The notes beneath the pieces are model-generated. The model was not told the DNA's origin. It worked only from the letters and a program-made list of their open reading frames with translations, and did not search any database. Source: Ramlibacter lithotrophicus (GTDB lineage Bacteria > Pseudomonadota > Gammaproteobacteria > Burkholderiales > Burkholderiaceae_C). From it: 64,000 nucleotides of DNA. The stretch covers positions 62,001 to 126,000 of the forward strand of contig NZ_VTOX01000006.1 in the NCBI RefSeq assembly GCF_012184415.1. Direction: 5' to 3'. A program made the position numbers and the translations under genes. This document shows, piece by piece, positions 50,205 to 58,978 of this stretch. Position 1 is the first letter of the stretch. Each line of letters opens with the position of its first letter.

Positions 50205-50735
50205 ATGACCATCATCCGCCCCAGCCGCGACGAGGACGTTCCGGCCATCGCCGCCATCTACGCCCACCATGTGTTGCACGGCACGGGCACGTTCGAGACC
50301 AGCGCGCCCGCCGAGGCGGAGATGGCGGCCCGGCGGGCCGACGTCCTGGGCAAGGGCCTGCCCTATCTGGTGGCCGAGGACGGCGGCCGCGTGACCGGCT
50401 TCGCCTATTGCCAGTGGTTCAAGCCGCGCCCGGCCTACCGGTTCTCGGCCGAGGACTCGATCTACCTGCACCCCGACGCCGCCGGGCGCGGCCTCGGGCG
50501 CCAGTTGCTCGACGAGCTGTGCTCGCAGGCGCAGCAGCGCGGCATCCGCAAGCTGATCGCCGTGATCGGCGATTCCGCCAACACGGCGTCGGTGGGCGTT
50601 CATCGGGCGGCAGGCTTCACCCCGGCCGGCGTCATCACGTCATGCGGCTGGAAATTCGAGCGCTGGCTCGACATCGTCCTGATGGAGAAGTCGCTCGGCG
50701 ACGGCGACGGCTCGCCACCGCGGGATCCCGCATGA
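50205..50735 (+). CDS. GNAT N-acetyltransferase (phosphinothricin/methionine-derivative type)
   Basis: 176 residues. Acetyl-CoA loop near GRGLGRQLL; N-terminus TIIRPSRDEDVPAIAAIYAHHV and C-terminus GVHRAAGFTPAGVITSCGWKFERWLD match the Pat/MnaT subgroup, which acetylates L-amino-acid analogues such as methionine sulfoximine or phosphinothricin. Start ATG 50205 is 105 bp from rpsP, divergent. The stop overlaps the next gene by 4 bp. Confidence 0.88.
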   Translation: MTIIRPSRDEDVPAIAAIYAHHVLHGTGTFETSAPAEAEMAARRADVLGKGLPYLVAEDGGRVTGFAYCQWFKPRPAYRFSAEDSIYLHPDAAGRGLGRQLLDELCSQAQQRGIRKLIAVIGDSANTASVGVHRAAGFTPAGVITSCGWKFERWLDIVLMEKSLGDGDGSPPRDPA

Positions 50736-51178
50736 AGAACAAGACGCTGGCCGCCTGGCTGGCCTTCCTCGGCGGTCCGCTCGGCCTGCACCGCTTCTAC
50801 CTGCACGGCTGGCGCGACGCGCCGGGCTGGATCCTGCCGCTGCCCACCTTGCTGGGAGCGTACGGCGTGCTGCGGGTGCAGCGGCTGGGCGTCGACGACC
50901 AGCTCAGCTGGATGCTCGTGCCGCTGCTGGGATTCACGATTGCCGGTTGCGCGCTGACGGCGATCGTTTACGGCCTGAGCAGCCGTGAGAAGTGGAACGC
51001 CCGCTTCAACGCCGGGGCGGACGAGCAGGCCCCGGCCGGCGGCACCAACTGGTTCACCATCCTGGCCGTGGCCGCCGCGCTGATGGTCGGCACGGGAATC
51101 CTGATGGCCACGATCGCGTTCAGCTTCCAGCACTATTTCGAATACCAGGTCGAGGAAGGCCGCGCGATCTCGCAGTAG
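50732..51178 (+). CDS. TM2-domain-like small membrane protein
   Basis: 148 residues. N-terminus MKNKTLAAWLAFLGGPLGLHRFYLHG matches the TM2 motif (LGxxGxHRFYxG). About four membrane helices with one charged loop near residues 85-105. TM2 proteins have no agreed function in bacteria. ATGA overlap with the GNAT gene implies cotranscription. Confidence 0.78.
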   Translation: MKNKTLAAWLAFLGGPLGLHRFYLHGWRDAPGWILPLPTLLGAYGVLRVQRLGVDDQLSWMLVPLLGFTIAGCALTAIVYGLSSREKWNARFNAGADEQAPAGGTNWFTILAVAAALMVGTGILMATIAFSFQHYFEYQVEEGRAISQ

Positions 51179-51274
51179 CGGCCTTCGCGCATCGACCGAT
51201 GCCGTCAGCGCATTGGCGCCAACCGCAGAGCTTGTGTAGATTGAGCGTCCAACCATCCACACCAGGAGAGCGCC

Positions 51275-51811
51275 ATGGACCAGGCTCACGAGGCCGACCC
51301 CGTCACGATCCGCGCCCAGGAACCCGAGGATGCGGCCGCCGTTTCGGCTTTGTTGGGCCGGCCCGGCAGCTTCGAAGGCACGCTGCAACTGCCGGACATG
51401 CCCGTCGCGTCGCGGCTGGAATTGCTCCAGAAGGTGGACACGCACAGCTGCAAGCTGGTCGCCGTGGCCGGTGGCGCCATCGTCGGCGCCGCCGGCCTGC
51501 ATCCGGCGGGCCTGTCGCTGCGCCGCAGTCACGCGCGGATGCTGGGCATAGGCATTGCCCGGGAGTGGCAGGGCCGCGGCCTCGGCCGGCGGCTCATCGC
51601 GCGCCTGCTGGACTGGGCCGACAACTGGACCGGCGTGCTGCGCGTGGAACTGACGGTGCATGCCGACAACGAGCGCGCCATCGCCTTGTACCGCGCCATG
51701 GGGTTCGTCGAGGAAGGACGGATGCGTGGCTATGCGCTGAAGGACGGCCGCTACGTGGACGCCTTGTGCATGGCGCGGCTGCACCCGGCACCACCACGGC
51801 TCGCGGCCTGA
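51275..51811 (+). CDS. GNAT N-acetyltransferase
   Basis: 178 residues. Acetyl-CoA binding loop EWQGRGLGRRLIARLLDWA; C-terminal VHADNERAIALYRAMGFVEEG. AGGAGAG precedes the ATG. Substrate unknown; the pattern resembles small-molecule or peptide acetyltransferases related to YhhY. Its stop abuts the convergent pit gene. Confidence 0.86.
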   Translation: MDQAHEADPVTIRAQEPEDAAAVSALLGRPGSFEGTLQLPDMPVASRLELLQKVDTHSCKLVAVAGGAIVGAAGLHPAGLSLRRSHARMLGIGIAREWQGRGLGRRLIARLLDWADNWTGVLRVELTVHADNERAIALYRAMGFVEEGRMRGYALKDGRYVDALCMARLHPAPPRLAA

Positions 51812-52822
51812 TCAGTAAAGCTGCAGGCTCAGCCAGTAGGCGATGGCGGCGACGAACGCGCTGGCCGGGATCGTGAAGATCCAGGCCCAGACGATGTTGC
51901 CGGCCACGCCCCAACGCACCGCGCTGGCCCGCTGGGTCGAGCCGACCCCGACGATCGCCCCGGTGATGGTGTGGGTCGTCGAGACCGGAATCCCGAGGGC
52001 CGTCGCCAGGAACAGCGTGATCGCCCCGCCGGTCTCGGCGCAGAAACCGCCCACCGGCCGCAGCTTGGTGATCTTCTGGCCCATGGTCTTGACGATGCGC
52101 CAGCCGCCGAACATGGTGCCCAGGGCAATCGCCAGGTAACAGGTGACGACCACCCACATGGGCGGCATCGCTTCGCCGGCCGAGTGGTAGCCGGTGGCGA
52201 TCAGCAGCATCCAGATGATGCCGATCGTCTTCTGCGCGTCGTTGCCGCCGTGGCCCAGGCTGTAGGCGCCGGCCGAGACGAGCTGCATGCGGCGAAACCA
52301 CCGGTCGATGCGCGACGGCGCCGCGCGCCGGAACACCCGCGAGACCAGCACCATCATCAGCGACCCGAACAGGAAGCCGAGGAAGGGCGAAACGAAGATG
52401 AACAGCACCGTCTTCCAGATGCCGGCGCCGATCAGCGAACCGGCGCCCGACTTCGCGAGCACGGCGCCGACGATGCCCCCGATCAGCGCGTGCGAGGAAC
52501 TGCTGGGAATGCCGTAGTACCACGTCAGGACGTTCCAGGTGATCGCCCCGATCAGGGCGCCGAACACCACGTGCGTATCCACCACGCCCGGCTGGACGAT
52601 CCCCTTGCCGACGGTGGCTGCCACGCTGAGGTGGAAGATGAAGATGGCGACCAGGTTGAAGAAGGCGGCGAACAGCACCGCCGTGGTCGGTTTCAGGACG
52701 CCGGTGGAGACGACGGTGGCGATCGAATTCGCCGCGTCGTGGAAGCCGTTCATGAAATCGAACGCGAGCGCCAGCGCCACCAGCAGGATCACCAGCCAGA
52801 GGGCGGCTTGCACGTTTTCCAT
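51812..52822 (-). CDS. pit: Low-affinity inorganic phosphate transporter (Pit family)
   Basis: 336 residues, about ten membrane helices. Both PHO4 signatures are present: DFMNGFHDAANSIATVVSTGVL near the N-terminus and SLGHGGNDAQKTIGI in the second half. Proton-coupled uptake of metal-phosphate. The ATG at 52822 gives MENVQAALWLVI; the open frame extends upstream. Transcribed with the DUF47 gene 14 bp upstream. Confidence 0.94.
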   Translation of the reverse strand: MENVQAALWLVILLVALALAFDFMNGFHDAANSIATVVSTGVLKPTTAVLFAAFFNLVAIFIFHLSVAATVGKGIVQPGVVDTHVVFGALIGAITWNVLTWYYGIPSSSSHALIGGIVGAVLAKSGAGSLIGAGIWKTVLFIFVSPFLGFLFGSLMMVLVSRVFRRAAPSRIDRWFRRMQLVSAGAYSLGHGGNDAQKTIGIIWMLLIATGYHSAGEAMPPMWVVVTCYLAIALGTMFGGWRIVKTMGQKITKLRPVGGFCAETGGAITLFLATALGIPVSTTHTITGAIVGVGSTQRASAVRWGVAGNIVWAWIFTIPASAFVAAIAYWLSLQLY

Positions 52823-52836
52823 CTTTGCTCCGGACC

Positions 52837-53484
52837 TTACGAATGCTCGATCACGATGCCTTCGATCACGTTGGCAACGTCTTCGCACTTGTCGGTGATG
52901 GTCTCCAGCAGCTCGTAGATGGCCTTGAGCTTGATGACTTCGCGCACGTCCGGTTCCTCCCGGAACAGCTTGCTCATCGCCGAACGCATGACGCGGTCGG
53001 CGTCGGACTCGATCTTGTCGATCTCCTCGCAGCTCTTCAGCGCCGCCTCGACCGAGGCCGCCTGGGACAGCGTGCCCAGCATGGCCACCGCCTCCTTGAC
53101 GCGGTCGCAGCAGCGCACGCTGAGGTCGGTGAGGCGCGTGATTTCCTCGGTCATGTGCCGCACGTCGTAGAGCGCCATGGTTTCGGCCGAATCCTGGATC
53201 AGGTCCGCCACGTCGTCCATGGTGTTGATCAGCTTGTGGATCTGGTCGCGGTCGATCGGCGTGATGAAGGTCTTGTGGATGAGCTTGTTGACCTCGTGGG
53301 TCACCCGGTCCGCCGCCCGCTCCGCGTTGTCAACGTCCCGGTTGTACTGCTCGCGCAGGTGCGGGTCGTTGTAATTGGCCACCAGCTGGGAAAAGGCGCG
53401 GGCCGCTTCGACGATGCGGTCCGCGTGGTGGTTGAACAGCTCGAAGAAATTACCTTCGCGCGGCAGCAGCTTGCCGAAGAACAT
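52837..53484 (-). CDS. DUF47 (PhoU-like) partner of Pit
   Basis: 215 residues, all helical. Motifs: MFFGKLLPREGNFFELFNHHAD, DNAERAADRVTHEVNKLIHKTFITPIDRDQI, and LKAIYELLETITDKCEDVANVIEGI. The DUF47/TIGR00153 family is a PhoU relative almost always encoded before pit and thought to control phosphate transport activity. Operon with pit here. Confidence 0.92.
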   Translation of the reverse strand: MFFGKLLPREGNFFELFNHHADRIVEAARAFSQLVANYNDPHLREQYNRDVDNAERAADRVTHEVNKLIHKTFITPIDRDQIHKLINTMDDVADLIQDSAETMALYDVRHMTEEITRLTDLSVRCCDRVKEAVAMLGTLSQAASVEAALKSCEEIDKIESDADRVMRSAMSKLFREEPDVREVIKLKAIYELLETITDKCEDVANVIEGIVIEHS

Positions 53485-53538
53485 CTGGCTCCTCCGAGTC
53501 GTGATCCGGGTTGCGGCGAGTGTACCTGCCGCCTCCGG

Positions 53539-53907
53539 TCACCCGTTGCGGAATATGAAATACACGGCGCCGACCATGCACAGTGCGGCCCACAGGTAGT
53601 CGAGCTTGAGCGGCTCCTTCAGGTACAGCACGGCGAACGGCACGAACACCGACAGCGTGATCACTTCCTGCATGATCTTGAGCTGCCCGACCGAGAACCC
53701 GGCCTCGCGGAAGCCGATCCGGTTCGCCGGCACCTGCAGCAGGTATTCGGCCAGGGCGATGCCCCAGCTCACCAGCGCGGCCAGGTACCAGGGCGCCGTC
53801 GCGAGATTCTTCAGGTGGCCGTACCAGGCCATCGTCATGAACACGTTGGAGGCGACCAGCAGCCCGATCGTCTGCAGGGAAAATGGCAGGGCTGACAACG
53901 TACTCAT
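53539..53907 (-). CDS. DUF486-family small membrane protein
   Basis: 122 residues, four predicted helices. The segment KNLATAPWYLAALVSWGIALAEY, then LQVPANRIG and SVGQLKIMQEVITLSVF is diagnostic of DUF486, which is related to drug/metabolite transporters. Function unknown. Its ATG is only 2 bp from the divergent RluA-type gene start. Confidence 0.85.
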   Translation of the reverse strand: MSTLSALPFSLQTIGLLVASNVFMTMAWYGHLKNLATAPWYLAALVSWGIALAEYLLQVPANRIGFREAGFSVGQLKIMQEVITLSVFVPFAVLYLKEPLKLDYLWAALCMVGAVYFIFRNG

Positions 53908-53909
53908 GC

Positions 53910-54575
53910 ATGGATTATCGGATTGACGCGCTGCCGCTGGTCTACGGCGACCGGCACCTCCTCGTCGTGGACAAGCCGGCCGGCCTGCTCAGCGTCCCCG
54001 GCCGCGGCCCCGACAAGCAGGACTGCGCACTGGCGCGGGTGCGCCGCGACCATCCGGACGCGCTGGTCGTGCACCGGCTCGACATGGCCACCTCGGGGCT
54101 GCTGCTGATGGCGCGCGGGCCGGCGGTGCAGCGCGCGCTCAGCCGCGCGTTCGAGCAGCGGCGCGTCGGCAAGCGCTACCTCGCGCTGGCGGCAGGCCGC
54201 ATCGGCGCGCCCGCGTCGGTGGACGATGACGGCTGGGGCTGCGTCGACCTGCCTCTTGCGGCCGACTGGCCCAACCGTCCGCTGCAGGTCGTCGATCCGG
54301 TCCATGGCCGACCGAGCCAGACCCGCTGGCGCATCCTGGGCTACGACGCTGCACGCGACGCAACCCGGGTCGAACTGGAACCCGTCACGGGTCGCTCGCA
54401 CCAGCTGCGCGTGCACCTGCTGGCGCTGGGGCACCCGATCCTCGGCGACGCGCTCTACGCCCCGCCCGCAGTGCGCGAGCGCGCGCCGCGGCTGCTGCTG
54501 CACGCCAGCGTGCTCGAGCTCGTGCATCCGGCCACCGGCGAACGGCTGCGCTGGTGCAGTCCCGTCCCCTTCTGA
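53910..54575 (+). CDS. RluA-family RNA pseudouridine synthase
   Basis: 221 residues. Catalytic Asp58 in VHRLDMATSGLLL; DKPAGLLSVPGRG and the motif EPVTGRSHQLRVHLLALGHPILGD. Length and lack of S4 domain suit the RluA/TruC/Rlu-like class acting on 23S rRNA or tRNA; exact site unknown. Start overlaps the promoter space of DUF486, so its promoter must lie in that gene, or the true start is internal. Confidence 0.9.
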   Translation: MDYRIDALPLVYGDRHLLVVDKPAGLLSVPGRGPDKQDCALARVRRDHPDALVVHRLDMATSGLLLMARGPAVQRALSRAFEQRRVGKRYLALAAGRIGAPASVDDDGWGCVDLPLAADWPNRPLQVVDPVHGRPSQTRWRILGYDAARDATRVELEPVTGRSHQLRVHLLALGHPILGDALYAPPAVRERAPRLLLHASVLELVHPATGERLRWCSPVPF

Positions 54576-54624
54576 GCGCGGTGTCGCGCCTTGCGGCACC
54601 ATCCGGGTTCGCGAGGAAAGACCG

Positions 54625-55248
54625 ATGCCGCCGAAACTGTTCCACCGCCGCCATGTCACCGCCGTCCTGATCGCGGCGCCGTTCGCGTGGACCGGCCTGC
54701 GCGCCCAGCCGGCACCCGCGCGCCGCCCCACGCCCGCCCAGACGGAGGGGCCGTTCTATCCCGTGACCTTGCCGAGAGACACGGACTTCGACCTGCTGCG
54801 CAATGGCGACCTCGCCTATGGCCAGGGCCAGCCCGCGTGGCTGGAAGGCAGCGTCACCGACCTGCAAGGGCGGCCGCTGGCCGGCGCGCAGGTCGAGATC
54901 TGGCAATGCGACGAGGCCGGCCACTACCACCATCCGGGCGACGGCGGCCGCGCCGACTCGGCGTTCCAGGGCTTCGGGCGGGTCGGCGTCGCCGCCGACG
55001 GCCGCTATCGCTTCCGCACGATCCGGCCCGCGCCGTACTCCGGGCGCACGCCGCATATCCACGTCAAGGTGCGGCTCGGCCAGCGCGATCTGCTGACCAC
55101 CCAGCTCTATGTCGCTGGCGACCCGCGCAACGAGCGCGACTTCCTCTGGCGCCGGCTGGACGCGGAGCAGCGGCGCGCGCTGACGGTGCCATTCGAGCGC
55201 ACGAGAGACGGCCTGCGCGCGGCATTCCCCATCGTCATCGCGGCGTGA
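54625..55248 (+). CDS. Exported intradiol ring-cleavage dioxygenase-like protein
   Basis: 207 residues. Short signal-like N-terminus (HRRHVTAVLIAAPFAWTGLRAQ). The dioxygenase core has TEGPFYP, the iron ligands Tyr101 (GHYHHPG), Tyr138 (PAPYSGRTPHIH), His144 and His146. The C-terminal DFLWRRLD fits the same family. Members cleave catechol-type aromatics; periplasmic versions are rarely characterised. AGGAAAG precedes the ATG. No aromatic degradation cluster nearby. Confidence 0.85.
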   Translation: MPPKLFHRRHVTAVLIAAPFAWTGLRAQPAPARRPTPAQTEGPFYPVTLPRDTDFDLLRNGDLAYGQGQPAWLEGSVTDLQGRPLAGAQVEIWQCDEAGHYHHPGDGGRADSAFQGFGRVGVAADGRYRFRTIRPAPYSGRTPHIHVKVRLGQRDLLTTQLYVAGDPRNERDFLWRRLDAEQRRALTVPFERTRDGLRAAFPIVIAA

Positions 55249-55273
55249 TGCGGGCGCGCGCTACCATGCGCGG

Positions 55274-56029
55274 ATGACGCACCACCTCACCATCATCACG
55301 GGCGCTTCGCGCGGCATGGGCCTGGCCATGGCCGAACAGCTGCTCGATGCAGGGCACGACCTGTTGTGCATCGCACGCCGCCACAACGACGAACTGGGCC
55401 AGCGCGCGACCCGCGCCGGACGGCGGTGCGAGCAGTGGGCGCTCGACCTGGGACAGCCGCAGGCCGCGGCGACCCGGCTGGAAGTGTGGCTCGCATCGAC
55501 CGACGTCGCTTCGCTCGCATCCGTGACGCTGATCAACAACGCCGGCGTGCTGCCGCGCATCGCGCCGATCGCGGCGGTCCCGGCGCTGGAGCTCACGAAT
55601 GCGCTGCGCGTGGGGCTGGAGGCGCCGATGCTGCTCACCTCCGCGTTCCTGCGCGCCACGCAGGGCTGGGCCGTGCCGCGCAAGGTGCTCAACATCTCCT
55701 CGGGCCTGGGGCGGCGCGCGATGGCCTCGCAGGCCGCCTATTGCGCCGCCAAGGCGGGCATGGACAACTTCACGCGCAGCGTCGCGCTCGAGGAAGCCGG
55801 CCAGCGCAACGGCGCGAAGGTCTGTTCGCTCGCGCCGGGCGTGATCGACACCGACATGCAGGTGCAGATGCGCGGCGCCGACGCGAAGGAGTTCCCGGAC
55901 ATCGGCACCTTCGTGGGGCTGAAGGAAAAGGGCGCCCTCACCTCGCCGCAGGAGGCCGCGCAGCGGGTGCTGGCGTTTCTTGCGCGGGCCGATTTCGGGG
56001 ACAACCCGGTGGCCGACGTGCGGGGTTGA
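55274..56029 (+). CDS. Short-chain dehydrogenase/reductase
   Basis: 251 residues. Cofactor loop TGASRGMG (9-16), NNAG near 88-91, catalytic Ser142/143, Tyr156 and Lys160 (YCAAK). The basic residues after beta-2 (ARRHND) suggest NADPH preference. Closest in pattern to sepiapterin- or benzil-reductase-type SDRs. 25 bp after the dioxygenase gene, possibly cotranscribed. Confidence 0.9.
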   Translation: MTHHLTIITGASRGMGLAMAEQLLDAGHDLLCIARRHNDELGQRATRAGRRCEQWALDLGQPQAAATRLEVWLASTDVASLASVTLINNAGVLPRIAPIAAVPALELTNALRVGLEAPMLLTSAFLRATQGWAVPRKVLNISSGLGRRAMASQAAYCAAKAGMDNFTRSVALEEAGQRNGAKVCSLAPGVIDTDMQVQMRGADAKEFPDIGTFVGLKEKGALTSPQEAAQRVLAFLARADFGDNPVADVRG

Positions 56030-56038
56030 GCCGCCGCT

Positions 56039-56320
56039 TCAGGGCTCGATCTGCACGCCTTTCCAGAACGCGACGCGGTCCTTCACCATTTCGGCGTCCG
56101 GTTTCGGGTCCGGGTAGTACCAGGCCGCATCCGGGTTCAGCTCGCCGTCGACCAGCAGCGAGTAGTAATGCGCCTGGCCCTTCCATGGGCAGGTGGTGCG
56201 GTGGTTGCTGAACGTCACGTACTGCCGGTCGAGCGAAGCGGCCGGGAAATAGTGGTTGCCTTCCACGACGACGGTGTCGTCGCTGCGCGCGATCACCGCG
56301 CCGTTCCAGGTTGCCTTCAT
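56039..56320 (-). CDS. DUF427 protein
   Basis: 93 residues, MKATWNGAVIARSDDTVVVEGNHY-type start, then PWKGQAHYYSLLVDG and WYYPDPKP. The DUF427 fold is a small beta barrel of unknown function. Its ATG overlaps the egtD stop (ATGA), so it is translated with the ergothioneine genes. Start at 56320 chosen for the family N-terminus. Confidence 0.9.
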   Translation of the reverse strand: MKATWNGAVIARSDDTVVVEGNHYFPAASLDRQYVTFSNHRTTCPWKGQAHYYSLLVDGELNPDAAWYYPDPKPDAEMVKDRVAFWKGVQIEP

Positions 56321-57324
56321 GCGTCGTCTCCTTCCTGCGGCGCCTGCAGCCAGTGCACGCTGAACAGCCGCTTCGCATCGGTCCACACCGGGCCCGGCCG
56401 GAATCCGGCGCGGCTGGCGAGGTCCCGCAGGCCGGCCACCGTGAACTTGTGCGAATACTCGGTGTGCAGCGACTCGCCTTCTTCCAGTTCCCAGGCGCGG
56501 CCGCCCAGCGCCACCCGCTGCCGGCAGCGGCTGACGAGATGCATCTCGATGCGTTGCCGCGGCGCGTTGTAGAAGGCGCTGTGGAAGAACTGGTCCAGCG
56601 CGAACGTGGCCCCGAGTTCGCGGTTGGCGCGCGCCAGCAGGTTCAGATTGAATTCGGCGGTGACGCCCTGCGCATCGTTGTAGGCCGCGTGCAGGATGGC
56701 CGGGTCCTTCACCAGGTCGACACCCAGCAGCAGGGCGCCCCCGCGCAGCACCCGGGCGGCCACGGCGAGGAATTGCACCGCCTCGTCCGGCGTGAAATTG
56801 CCGATCGTCGATCCCGGGAAAAAGCCCACGCGCCGCCCCGCGCCCGGCAGCGGCGCCGGCAGCAGCAGGCGCTGCGTGTAGTCGGCCACTACCGGCTGCA
56901 CGGCCAGCCCGGGGTAGTCGCGCTGCAGGACGCCGGCCGCGCCGGCGAGATGCTCGCCCGAGATGTCGATCGGCAGGTAGCGTGCCGGCCGGTCCAGCGC
57001 ATCGAGCAGCAGCCGCACCTTGCGCAGCGATCCCGCGCCGAACTCCACGATCTCCGCGCGCGGCCCCATGCAGGCCGCGATCTCGCGCGCATGGGCGGTG
57101 AGGATCGACACTTCGGTGCGCGTCGGGTAGTACTCCGGCAGTTCGCAGATGCGGTCGAACAGCTGCGAGCCGCGCTCGTCGTAGAAGTACTTGGGCGAGA
57201 TGCTGTGCGGCCGCTCGGCCAGGGCCGCCGCCAGGTCGCGGGCGAAGGCGCAGGCGTGGCCGGCCGTCGCCGTCGCCGGATCGTCAGGCAGCGCCGCCGC
57301 TGCCGCCGTCGTGGGGCGGTGCAT
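56317..57324 (-). CDS. egtD: L-histidine N(alpha)-methyltransferase (ergothioneine biosynthesis)
   Basis: Trimethylates histidine to hercynine with SAM. 335 residues. Motifs: SISPKYFYDERGSQLFDRICELPEYYPTRTE split across the N-terminal domain, the SAM loop EFGAGSLRKVRLLLDAL, FFPGSTIGNF, and a C-terminal EYSHKFTVAGL substrate region. The SAM glycine loop reads FGAGSLRK where many homologues have LGSGTSTK. ATG shares one base with the egtB stop. Confidence 0.93.
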   Translation of the reverse strand: MHRPTTAAAAALPDDPATATAGHACAFARDLAAALAERPHSISPKYFYDERGSQLFDRICELPEYYPTRTEVSILTAHAREIAACMGPRAEIVEFGAGSLRKVRLLLDALDRPARYLPIDISGEHLAGAAGVLQRDYPGLAVQPVVADYTQRLLLPAPLPGAGRRVGFFPGSTIGNFTPDEAVQFLAVAARVLRGGALLLGVDLVKDPAILHAAYNDAQGVTAEFNLNLLARANRELGATFALDQFFHSAFYNAPRQRIEMHLVSRCRQRVALGGRAWELEEGESLHTEYSHKFTVAGLRDLASRAGFRPGPVWTDAKRLFSVHWLQAPQEGDDA

Positions 57325-58550
57325 CAATTCACCCCGTCTCGCGCCAGCCGCAAGCCGGAGAACTGCCAGCGCGCCGCGGCCGGAAAGAAGTTGCGGTAGG
57401 TGGCACGCGTGTGCCCGTCCGGCGTGGCGACGCTGCCGCCGCGCAGCACGACCTGCCCCACCATGAACTTGCCGTTGTATTCGCCCACAGCGCCCGCGAG
57501 CGGGCGAAAGCCCGGGTACGGGTCGTACGACGAGCGGGTCCACTGCCACACGTGATCTGTCATCTGGCTGATCCCCGGCGCGCCATGCGCCGCCTCCCAT
57601 TCGAATTCCGTCGGCAGCCGCGCGCCGGCCCATTGCGCGTACGCCGCTGCTTCGTAGAAGCTCAACTGGCTCACCGGCGCCGCCGGCTCGAGCGGCCGCA
57701 CCGCGTGCAGTCCGAACACCTGCCATTGTGCGGCCGGCGCGCGCGGATCGCCCGGAGCCATCCAGTACAACGGCGCTTGCCAGCCACCGGCCTGGACGGC
57801 GGCCCAGCCGTCCGACAGCCACAGCGAGGGCTGACGATAACCGCCGTCCTGCACGAATTGCAAGTACTCACCGCAGGTGACGAGCCGGTCGGCGATGCGG
57901 TGGTCCGCGAGCAGCGCACGATGGCGCGGCGTTTCGTTGTCGAAGGCAAAGCTGGCGGCGCCGTGGCCCACCTCGACGATGCCGCCCGGGCGCTGCAGCC
58001 AGCGCTGCGGCGCCGGCGCAGCCGCAGCCGACGCCGGGTCGGACCGGTACGCGGGCAGCATCGGATTGCACCAGAACGCATGCAGGATGTCGGTCCAGAT
58101 CAGTTCCTGGTGCTGCTGCTCGTGGTGCAGCCCCAGCTCGACCAGGGGCGCCGCGGCCGCCCAGGTGTCGGCGTCGGCGCGCTCGATGAAGCGCTGCAGC
58201 GCCACCTCCACGTGTTCGCGATAGCGATGCACCTCCTCCACGCCGGGACGCGTCAGGAGGCCGCGCTGCGGCCGCGGATGGCGCGATCCCAGCGCCTCGT
58301 AATAGGAGTTGAAGAGATGGAAGAAGCGCCCGTCGAAGGCTTCGTAGCCGGGCGCATGCGGCGCCAGCACGACCGCCTCGAAGAACCAGGTGGTATGCGC
58401 CAGGTGCCACTTGCCCGGGCTCGCCTCGGGCATCGACTGGACGCACTGGTCCTCCGCCGACAGCCCGCCGGTGCGGGCGCGGGTTTCGGCACGAACCTGG
58501 CGGAACTGCAGGGCCAGGCGGTGACGGGAGGCTTCGGGCTGTTGCTGCAA
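57324..58550 (-). CDS. egtB: Ergothioneine biosynthesis protein EgtB (hercynine oxygenase)
   Basis: Iron-dependent sulfoxide synthase joining hercynine to a thiol donor (gamma-glutamyl-cysteine or cysteine). 408 residues from a TTG start at 58550, chosen because it directly follows the upstream stop and gives family length. DinB-like domain with Fe ligands His52 (HLAHTTW), His143 and His147 (HHEQQHQE); FGE-sulfatase-type catalytic domain with LPTEFEWEAA, VWQWTRSSYDPYPGF and GEYNGKFM. No separate egtC/egtE nearby. Confidence 0.92.
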   Translation of the reverse strand: MQQQPEASRHRLALQFRQVRAETRARTGGLSAEDQCVQSMPEASPGKWHLAHTTWFFEAVVLAPHAPGYEAFDGRFFHLFNSYYEALGSRHPRPQRGLLTRPGVEEVHRYREHVEVALQRFIERADADTWAAAAPLVELGLHHEQQHQELIWTDILHAFWCNPMLPAYRSDPASAAAAPAPQRWLQRPGGIVEVGHGAASFAFDNETPRHRALLADHRIADRLVTCGEYLQFVQDGGYRQPSLWLSDGWAAVQAGGWQAPLYWMAPGDPRAPAAQWQVFGLHAVRPLEPAAPVSQLSFYEAAAYAQWAGARLPTEFEWEAAHGAPGISQMTDHVWQWTRSSYDPYPGFRPLAGAVGEYNGKFMVGQVVLRGGSVATPDGHTRATYRNFFPAAARWQFSGLRLARDGVN

Positions 58551-58563
58551 CGCGCCTGGCCCG

Positions 58564-58971
58564 TCAGAACGGCGAGTCGGCGCCGGCCGCCGGGCCCGCG
58601 GCCCCTGCGGCAGCCTTGCTGCGCTGCTTCCAGCTTCCGAGCTTGAACGGCGCGTTGTCCACGCGGACGAAATAGACCGGACGTTCGCAGGCGTCGTAGC
58701 GGTCGCAATAGCGGCTCCACCGGCGCACCTGGCCCGCGGGGACGTAGAGGTACACCGGCTCGAGCCGCGACGGCCCGAGCGCCCTCGAGGCGACGACCGG
58801 ACGCGGGGACAGCAGCGGCGGCGGCGGCGCATTGCGCACCTCGATCCGGCCGTAGACACCCGCCCGCAGCGGACCCCCCGCCGTCGCGTTGACGTAAGCG
58901 TGCGGCTGCGCGTCGGCGGCGCCGGCCGCCGACAGCAGCAGGCCGCCGAGCATCTGGTGCGTCGCCGCCAT
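58564..58971 (-). CDS. Small exported protein upstream of egtB
   Basis: 135 residues. Possible short signal (MAATHQMLGGLLLSAAGAADAQ). Mature part has GVYGRIEVRNAPPPPL, then PVYLYVPAGQVRRWSRYCDRYDACERPVYFVR with two cysteines 6 apart, and an Ala-rich tail. Similar short proteins occur in Comamonadaceae as hypothetical. Lies 13 bp before egtB and 7 bp after the next gene, so cotranscribed. Function unknown. Confidence 0.7.
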   Translation of the reverse strand: MAATHQMLGGLLLSAAGAADAQPHAYVNATAGGPLRAGVYGRIEVRNAPPPPLLSPRPVVASRALGPSRLEPVYLYVPAGQVRRWSRYCDRYDACERPVYFVRVDNAPFKLGSWKQRSKAAAGAAGPAAGADSPF

Positions 58972-58978
58972 GGCCGCG

